DNA from: Lutibacter sp. | GTDB lineage: Bacteria; Bacteroidota; Bacteroidia; Flavobacteriales; Flavobacteriaceae | Length of the DNA stretch: 35,618 nucleotides | Direction of reading: 5' to 3' | Assembly (NCBI GenBank): GCA_018054895.1 | Contig: JAGPIQ010000012.1 | Location: 1 to 35,618, forward strand | In this document: piece by piece, positions 31,967 to 35,618 of the stretch | Layout: each line of letters begins with the position of its first letter | Position numbering within the stretch: position 1 is the stretch's first letter | Notes under the pieces: model-generated | What the model saw: the letters and a program-made list of their open reading frames with translations, nothing else | Databases searched by the model: none | What the model was told of the DNA's origin: nothing | Made by a program: the position numbers and the translations under genes

Positions 31967-33088
31967 ATGGATACTACAATAGCGAATAGCAACTTAAAAT
32001 CAGAAGAGTATTTCATAAATATGGGACCTCAACACCCTGCTACACACGGTGTTTTGCGCTTATTATTAACCATTGATGGTGAAGTTATTAAAAAAGTGGA
32101 ACCAGATTTAGGTTATATCCATCGTTCTATCGAAAAAATGAGTGAACGTGATAGCTATCAGCAAATAGTTCATTTAACAGATAGAATGGATTATTTATCG
32201 TCTCACATTAATAATGAAGCTGTTTGTTTAACCGTTGAAAATGCCTTACAACTTGAAATTCCGGAACGTGTAAAAGTTATCCGAACCATTATAGGTGAAT
32301 TAACCAGAATTGCTTCACATTGTTTATGGTGGGGAGTTATGGGAATGGATGTTGGTGCTTTAAGTACATTTTTCTACGGTTTTAGAGATCGTGAAATGAT
32401 TAACGATATTTTTGAAGAAACTTGTGGTGCTCGTTTAACTATGAATTACAATATTCCTGGCGGATTGATGTTTGACATTCATCCGAATTTTGTAAAAAGA
32501 ACGAAAGATTTTGTTACTCACTTCAAAACTAAAATACCAGAATTTGATGAATTGTTAACCAACAATGTTATTTTTCAAAAAAGAACAAAAGGTGTTGGAA
32601 TTTTATCCAAAGAAGATGCTATTTCATTTGGAGCTTCGGGTCCAGTGGCACGTGCTTCTGGATATTCTTGTGATGTTCGAAAATACCATCCGTATAGTGC
32701 GTATGATAAAGTTTCATTCAATGAAATTTTAGCTACTGAAGGAGATACTTTTGCGCGATACCAAGTCAGAATTCAAGAATTGTGGGAATCACTTTCAATT
32801 ATTGAACAATTGATAGATAATATTCCTGATGGTGATGTTCAAGTGGCAACAAATGCCGTTATAAAATTACCAAAAGGCGAATATTACCAAAAGGTAGAAA
32901 CGGCTCGTGGTGAATTAGGGGTTTATATTATTAGTACGAACACCAAAAATCCGTATCGCGTAAAATTTAGATCTCCAGGGTTTTCAAATTTATCATTGTT
33001 GAACCATATTGCAGTTGGCGGTAAAATTGGCGATTTAGTAGCCTCAATGGCAACGTTAGATTTGGTCATTCCAGATATTGATAGATGA
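31967..33088 (+). CDS. nuoD: Complex I subunit D (NuoD)
   Basis: Quinone-site subunit related to the large subunit of [NiFe] hydrogenases, 373 residues. The N-terminal MGPQHPATHGVLRLLLTIDG, GYIHRSIEKMSERDSYQQI, ALSTFFYGFRDREMINDIFE and the C-terminal IPDIDR ending are standard for the 49-kDa subunit. The next gene is nuoH, not nuoE, so the genes normally found between them are missing here. The 77-nt junction is made almost entirely of heptamer repeats. Confidence 0.97.
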   Translation: MDTTIANSNLKSEEYFINMGPQHPATHGVLRLLLTIDGEVIKKVEPDLGYIHRSIEKMSERDSYQQIVHLTDRMDYLSSHINNEAVCLTVENALQLEIPERVKVIRTIIGELTRIASHCLWWGVMGMDVGALSTFFYGFRDREMINDIFEETCGARLTMNYNIPGGLMFDIHPNFVKRTKDFVTHFKTKIPEFDELLTNNVIFQKRTKGVGILSKEDAISFGASGPVARASGYSCDVRKYHPYSAYDKVSFNEILATEGDTFARYQVRIQELWESLSIIEQLIDNIPDGDVQVATNAVIKLPKGEYYQKVETARGELGVYIISTNTKNPYRVKFRSPGFSNLSLLNHIAVGGKIGDLVASMATLDLVIPDIDR

Positions 33089-33094
33089 TGGGAT

Positions 33095-33161
33095 AATTGA
33101 CAATTAACAATTGAAAATGATGATGGGTAATTCAAGAATCATAAATCTGAAATCGTAATTC
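33095..33161 (+). repeat. Two heptamer repeat tracts at the nuoD/nuoH junction
   Basis: The first tract reads AATTGAC, AATTAAC, AATTGAA, AATGATG (33095-33122). The second reads GTAATTC, AAGAATC, ATAAATC, TGAAATC, GTAATTC (33127-33161). Both keep a strict 7-nt period although the unit sequences differ. They fill the space where nuoE, nuoF and nuoG lie in many relatives. Confidence 0.7.
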
Positions 33162-33165
33162 AAAA

Positions 33166-34230
33166 ATGAATATAGCACTAAATATAACAACAAACATAAC
33201 CAAACTTTTATCAGGATTTTTGTCTGAAGAAGCTGCATATTTTGGAGCAATGGTCGCAATAGCGCTAATTTACTTAGGAATATTTGCAATCGCAGGATTG
33301 TTTTTGGTTTTAATAGAACGAAAAGTAGCTGCGTGGTTTCAATTAAGAATTGGACCAAACCGTGTCGGGTATTGGGGATTGTTACAAACTATGGCTGATG
33401 CTTTAAAATTAGTCACCAAAGAACTTACAGGTACTGATAAAGCAGATAAATTCTTATATAATTTGGCGCCCTATTTTGTAATTGTATCGTCATTAATGGC
33501 ATTATCTGTTTTTCCTTTTACGCAAGATTTTCAACCTTTCGACATAAATATTGGACTACTATTTTTAATTGCAATTTCATCCATTGGAGTCATTGGAATT
33601 TTATTAGCAGGTTGGGCAAGTAATAATAAATTCGCATTAATTGGTGCTATGCGTAGTGGTGTTCAAACAATTAGCTATGAACTTTCCGTAGGACTTTCAC
33701 TAATAACAATGGTTTTATTAACAGGAACTTTACAGCTTTCTGAAATTATTGAAGTACAAAAAAATGGTTGGTTAATTGTACAAGGACATATCCCTGCCAT
33801 TATTGCATTTATGATTTATATGATTGCTGGAACTGCGGAAACAAACAGAGCGCCTTTTGATATGGTGGAAGCGGAAAGTGAATTGGGTGCAGGTTTTCAC
33901 ACCGAATATTCAGGAATGAAATTCGCTTATTTCTTTTTAGCCGAGTTTATTAATATGTTTATTATTGCGGCTATTGCAGCGACAGTATTTTTTGGAGGTT
34001 GGTTATCTCCTTTTGGAATAACAGAATCAATTCCTTGGTTAGGTGTTTTTTGGTTTTTAGCAAAAACAATGACCTTGGTATTTTTAATGATGTGGTTTCG
34101 TTGGACGTTTCCAAGATTAAGAATTGACCAATTATTAACCTTAGAGTGGAAATATTTATTACCATTAAATTTATTAAACATTGTTTTAATGGCAATAATT
34201 GTTTGGCTAAACTTTACAATTCAATTTTAA
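33166..34230 (+). CDS. nuoH: Complex I subunit H (NuoH)
   Basis: Membrane subunit at the junction of the peripheral and membrane arms, lining the quinone channel; 354 residues, about eight or nine transmembrane helices. Signatures are LIERKVAAWFQLRIGPNRVG (residues about 48-67) and AETNRAPFDMVEAESELGAG, with the acidic cluster of the E-channel, followed by FHTEYSGMKFA. Length is normal. nuoI starts 5 nt downstream. Confidence 0.97.
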   Translation: MNIALNITTNITKLLSGFLSEEAAYFGAMVAIALIYLGIFAIAGLFLVLIERKVAAWFQLRIGPNRVGYWGLLQTMADALKLVTKELTGTDKADKFLYNLAPYFVIVSSLMALSVFPFTQDFQPFDINIGLLFLIAISSIGVIGILLAGWASNNKFALIGAMRSGVQTISYELSVGLSLITMVLLTGTLQLSEIIEVQKNGWLIVQGHIPAIIAFMIYMIAGTAETNRAPFDMVEAESELGAGFHTEYSGMKFAYFFLAEFINMFIIAAIAATVFFGGWLSPFGITESIPWLGVFWFLAKTMTLVFLMMWFRWTFPRLRIDQLLTLEWKYLLPLNLLNIVLMAIIVWLNFTIQF

Positions 34231-34235
34231 GAAGT

Positions 34236-34712
34236 ATGAGTTATTTTGGAGATATATTTAACGGCATAAAAACGCTACTTACTGGAATGAAAGTTACAGG
34301 GAAGTATTTTGTGACTTCAAACAAAAACACCATTACACAGCAATATCCAGACAACAAAGCGACTCTAAAAATGTTTGAGCGTTTTCGTGGTGAAGTAGTT
34401 ATGCCGCACGATGACAGCAACGAACACCGTTGCACTGGTTGTCAAAAATGTGAATTGGCCTGCCCGAATGGTTCTATTGAAATTATTTGGGATCGTCAAA
34501 TTGATGAGGAAACTGGCAAAAAGAAAAAAATGATAGACAAACATATTTATCATTTAGGAATGTGTACGATGTGCGGTTTATGTATTGAAGCCTGCCCTAC
34601 TGATGCTATTGTTTGGGCTCAAAACTTTGAAAATTCCGTGTACGATAGAACGCAATTAACGAAAGTATTAAATCAACCTGGCTCTAAATTGAAAGCTGGA
34701 GTAGAAGATTAA
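34236..34712 (+). CDS. nuoI: Complex I subunit I (NuoI), 2[4Fe-4S]
   Basis: Peripheral-arm subunit holding clusters N6a and N6b, 158 residues. The two motifs are CTGCQKCELACP (Cys66, 69, 72, 76) and CTMCGLCIEACP (Cys110, 113, 116, 120). I start at the ATG at 34236. A longer frame would run back into nuoH and adds no family sequence. In a complex I without NuoEFG this subunit is the expected docking point for ferredoxin, as in cyanobacterial NDH-1. The C-terminus ends shortly after LTKVLNQPGSKLKAG. Confidence 0.97.
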   Translation: MSYFGDIFNGIKTLLTGMKVTGKYFVTSNKNTITQQYPDNKATLKMFERFRGEVVMPHDDSNEHRCTGCQKCELACPNGSIEIIWDRQIDEETGKKKKMIDKHIYHLGMCTMCGLCIEACPTDAIVWAQNFENSVYDRTQLTKVLNQPGSKLKAGVED

Positions 34713-34716
34713 GCAT

Positions 34717-35259
34717 ATGGAAAGAATTATATTTTACATTTTAGCTTTTATAATGATTGTTTTTGCAATCGCTGCCGTATCGAGCAAAAAAATGTTGCGT
34801 TCAGTTATTTATCTGTTATTTGTTTTATGTGGAATTGCGGGGATTTATTTTTTAATAGATTATAACTTCTTAGCTGCCATACAATTAACTGTATATGCAG
34901 GTGGAATTATTGTGTTGTTCATTTTTTCAGTCGTTTTGGTTCATCATATTGAAATGGAATTGGAAGTGGCAAAACTTTCAAAAAAAATAACAACTGCGCT
35001 TGTTTGTTTATTAGGTTTAGGTGTTTTTTTAACTGCAATTTATTCACATCCTTTTAATGAAGTTGAAAATACCAATAGCATAACAACGGAACAAATTGGA
35101 TTTGGACTTTTAAGTTATGAAGAAGGCGGATTTATTTTACCCTTTGAAGTGATTAGTATTTTATTATTAGCTTCAATGATTGGAGCGATAGTGATTGCGA
35201 AGGGAAAAAAGCCCGAAGTCGGGAGTCCGAAGTCCGAAGAACAAAAAACCGAAATCTAA
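34717..35259 (+). CDS. nuoJ: Complex I subunit J (NuoJ) with a repeat-encoded tail
   Basis: Membrane subunit of 180 residues with five transmembrane helices. The conserved third helix region VIYLLFVLCGIAGIYFLIDY is followed by AAIQLTVYAGGIIVLFIFSV with the pi-bulge segment, and a last helix (SILLLASMIGAIVIAKG) ends near residue 163. The final residues KKPEVGSPKSEEQKTEI are hydrophilic and are encoded by the heptamer repeat at 35213-35240, so the native stop has probably been displaced. nuoK is not next: a four-helix-bundle gene starts 5 nt later. Confidence 0.94.
   Translation: MERIIFYILAFIMIVFAIAAVSSKKMLRSVIYLLFVLCGIAGIYFLIDYNFLAAIQLTVYAGGIIVLFIFSVVLVHHIEMELEVAKLSKKITTALVCLLGLGVFLTAIYSHPFNEVENTNSITTEQIGFGLLSYEEGGFILPFEVISILLLASMIGAIVIAKGKKPEVGSPKSEEQKTEI
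35213..35240 (+). repeat. Heptamer repeat inside the 3' end of nuoJ
   Basis: Four units in perfect 7-nt phase: CCGAAGT, CGGGAGT, CCGAAGT, CCGAAGA. They are of the same nnnGRAG type as the nuoC/nuoD tract and are translated as part of the NuoJ tail. Confidence 0.75.
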
Positions 35260-35264
35260 AGAAA

Positions 35265-35618
35265 ATGAAATTTAAGTTTGAAAACTTATTGATTTGGCAG
35301 AAAGCGATGGAAATTGGGGAGGATATTAATTTATTATCTCAAAAATTCCCAGCTAAGGAAGTTTACAATCTTTCCTCTCAAATTAGAAGAGCTGTAGATT
35401 CAATTGCTTTGAATATTTCTGAAGGTTCAATAGGTCAAACAAATCCTGAGTTTAATAAATTTATGGGTTATTCAATTCGATCTTTAGCTGAAGTTGTAAC
35501 TTGTTTACACAAAGCAAAACGAAGAGAATATATAAAAGAACAAGAATTTAATGCACAATATGAAGCATCATTTAACTTAATGAATATGATGATCGCTTTT
35601 AGAAAAAATATAAAATAA
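35265..35618 (+). CDS. Four-helix bundle protein (23S rRNA intervening-sequence family)
   Basis: A 117-residue all-helical protein whose stop codon is the last codon of the window. The opening KFENLLIWQKAMEIGEDI, the middle LSSQIRRAVDSIALNISEG and the FMGYSIRSLAEVVTCL helix are the hallmarks of the S23/IVP four-helix-bundle family (PF05635-like). Members were first seen in rRNA intervening sequences and occur widely as single genes in Bacteroidota. Their function is unsettled, with nucleic-acid binding suspected. Here it lies inside a respiratory operon, directly after a heptamer repeat, where nuoK would be expected. It is therefore probably an insertion, not a complex I subunit. Confidence 0.92.
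   Translation: MKFKFENLLIWQKAMEIGEDINLLSQKFPAKEVYNLSSQIRRAVDSIALNISEGSIGQTNPEFNKFMGYSIRSLAEVVTCLHKAKRREYIKEQEFNAQYEASFNLMNMMIAFRKNIK

Noticed and set aside
31832..33161. Heptamer tracts as a CRISPR array
   Set aside because: Units are only 7 nt, degenerate and contiguous with no spacers, and no cas genes are present.
33088..33166. Remnants of nuoE, nuoF or nuoG between nuoD and nuoH
   Set aside because: The 77 bases are accounted for by two heptamer tracts and contain no recognisable 2Fe-2S or FMN-binding coding sequence.
1..35618. tRNA or rRNA genes
   Set aside because: No cloverleaf or rRNA-like sequence was recognised by eye. A tRNA search program would settle this.

Overview
The window is about 31% G+C by eye and carries conserved neighbourhoods typical of marine-type Flavobacteriaceae (Bacteroidota): ftsX-DUF3098-uppP-truB, rbfA next to an FtsX/LolC-type permease, lepA, korAB and a nuo operon. 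Start sites lack Shine-Dalgarno sequences, and several genes have a TAnnTTTG (Bacteroidota -7) box just upstream. The genus cannot be fixed from the sequence alone.

Layout. 1-7021: mostly minus-strand housekeeping genes (meaB GTPase, BI-1 membrane protein, lipoprotein cytochrome c, then the ftsX-DUF3098-uppP-truB operon), with two short plus-strand genes for a thioredoxin-like protein and a conserved flavobacterial protein. 7333-12576: a plus-strand block with the DUF2339/DUF3999 pair, rbfA and a lipoprotein-release-type permease. 12577-21618: an accessory region inserted directly behind that permease gene. It holds a minus-strand three-gene operon for exported proteins (an outer-membrane barrel protein, a propeller-like protein, and a P-domain plus lysyl-oxidase-like enzyme) and a single OLD-family ATPase/TOPRIM nuclease gene. 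The last codons of the permease gene recur twice in this region, once after each cargo block, so it looks like a two-step insertion hotspot. The nuclease gene is bounded by a 14/15 inverted repeat and followed by a long imperfect hairpin, an arrangement resembling an integron cassette although no integrase is present. 21619-26802: core genes again (SdiA-regulated-type lipoprotein, dusB, a GIY-YIG gene between inverted 15-mers, a Gfo/Idh/MocA oxidoreductase, lepA). 26875-35618: a low-potential electron-transfer block with a 2[4Fe-4S] ferredoxin, 2-oxoacid:ferredoxin oxidoreductase korAB, and nuoA-B-C-D-H-I-J running off the right edge.

How the genes may work together. The nuo operon goes straight from nuoD to nuoH and has no nuoE, nuoF or nuoG, so the NADH-oxidising module is absent from this locus. 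Next to it lie a 2-oxoacid:ferredoxin oxidoreductase and a ferredoxin whose cysteine spacing matches the low-potential Allochromatium type. The simplest reading is a ferredoxin-fed complex I taking electrons from 2-oxoacid oxidation. Degenerate tandem repeats with a strict 7-nt period sit at the nuoC/nuoD and nuoD/nuoH junctions and inside the 3' end of nuoJ, followed by a four-helix-bundle gene.

The best candidates for undescribed biology are the exported lysyl-oxidase-like operon, in which the copper histidines and both quinone-cofactor residues are conserved and two neighbours share a Cys-rich C-terminal domain, and the permease 3'-end hotspot with its cassette-like defence gene. The ferredoxin/complex I arrangement is the main metabolic finding.
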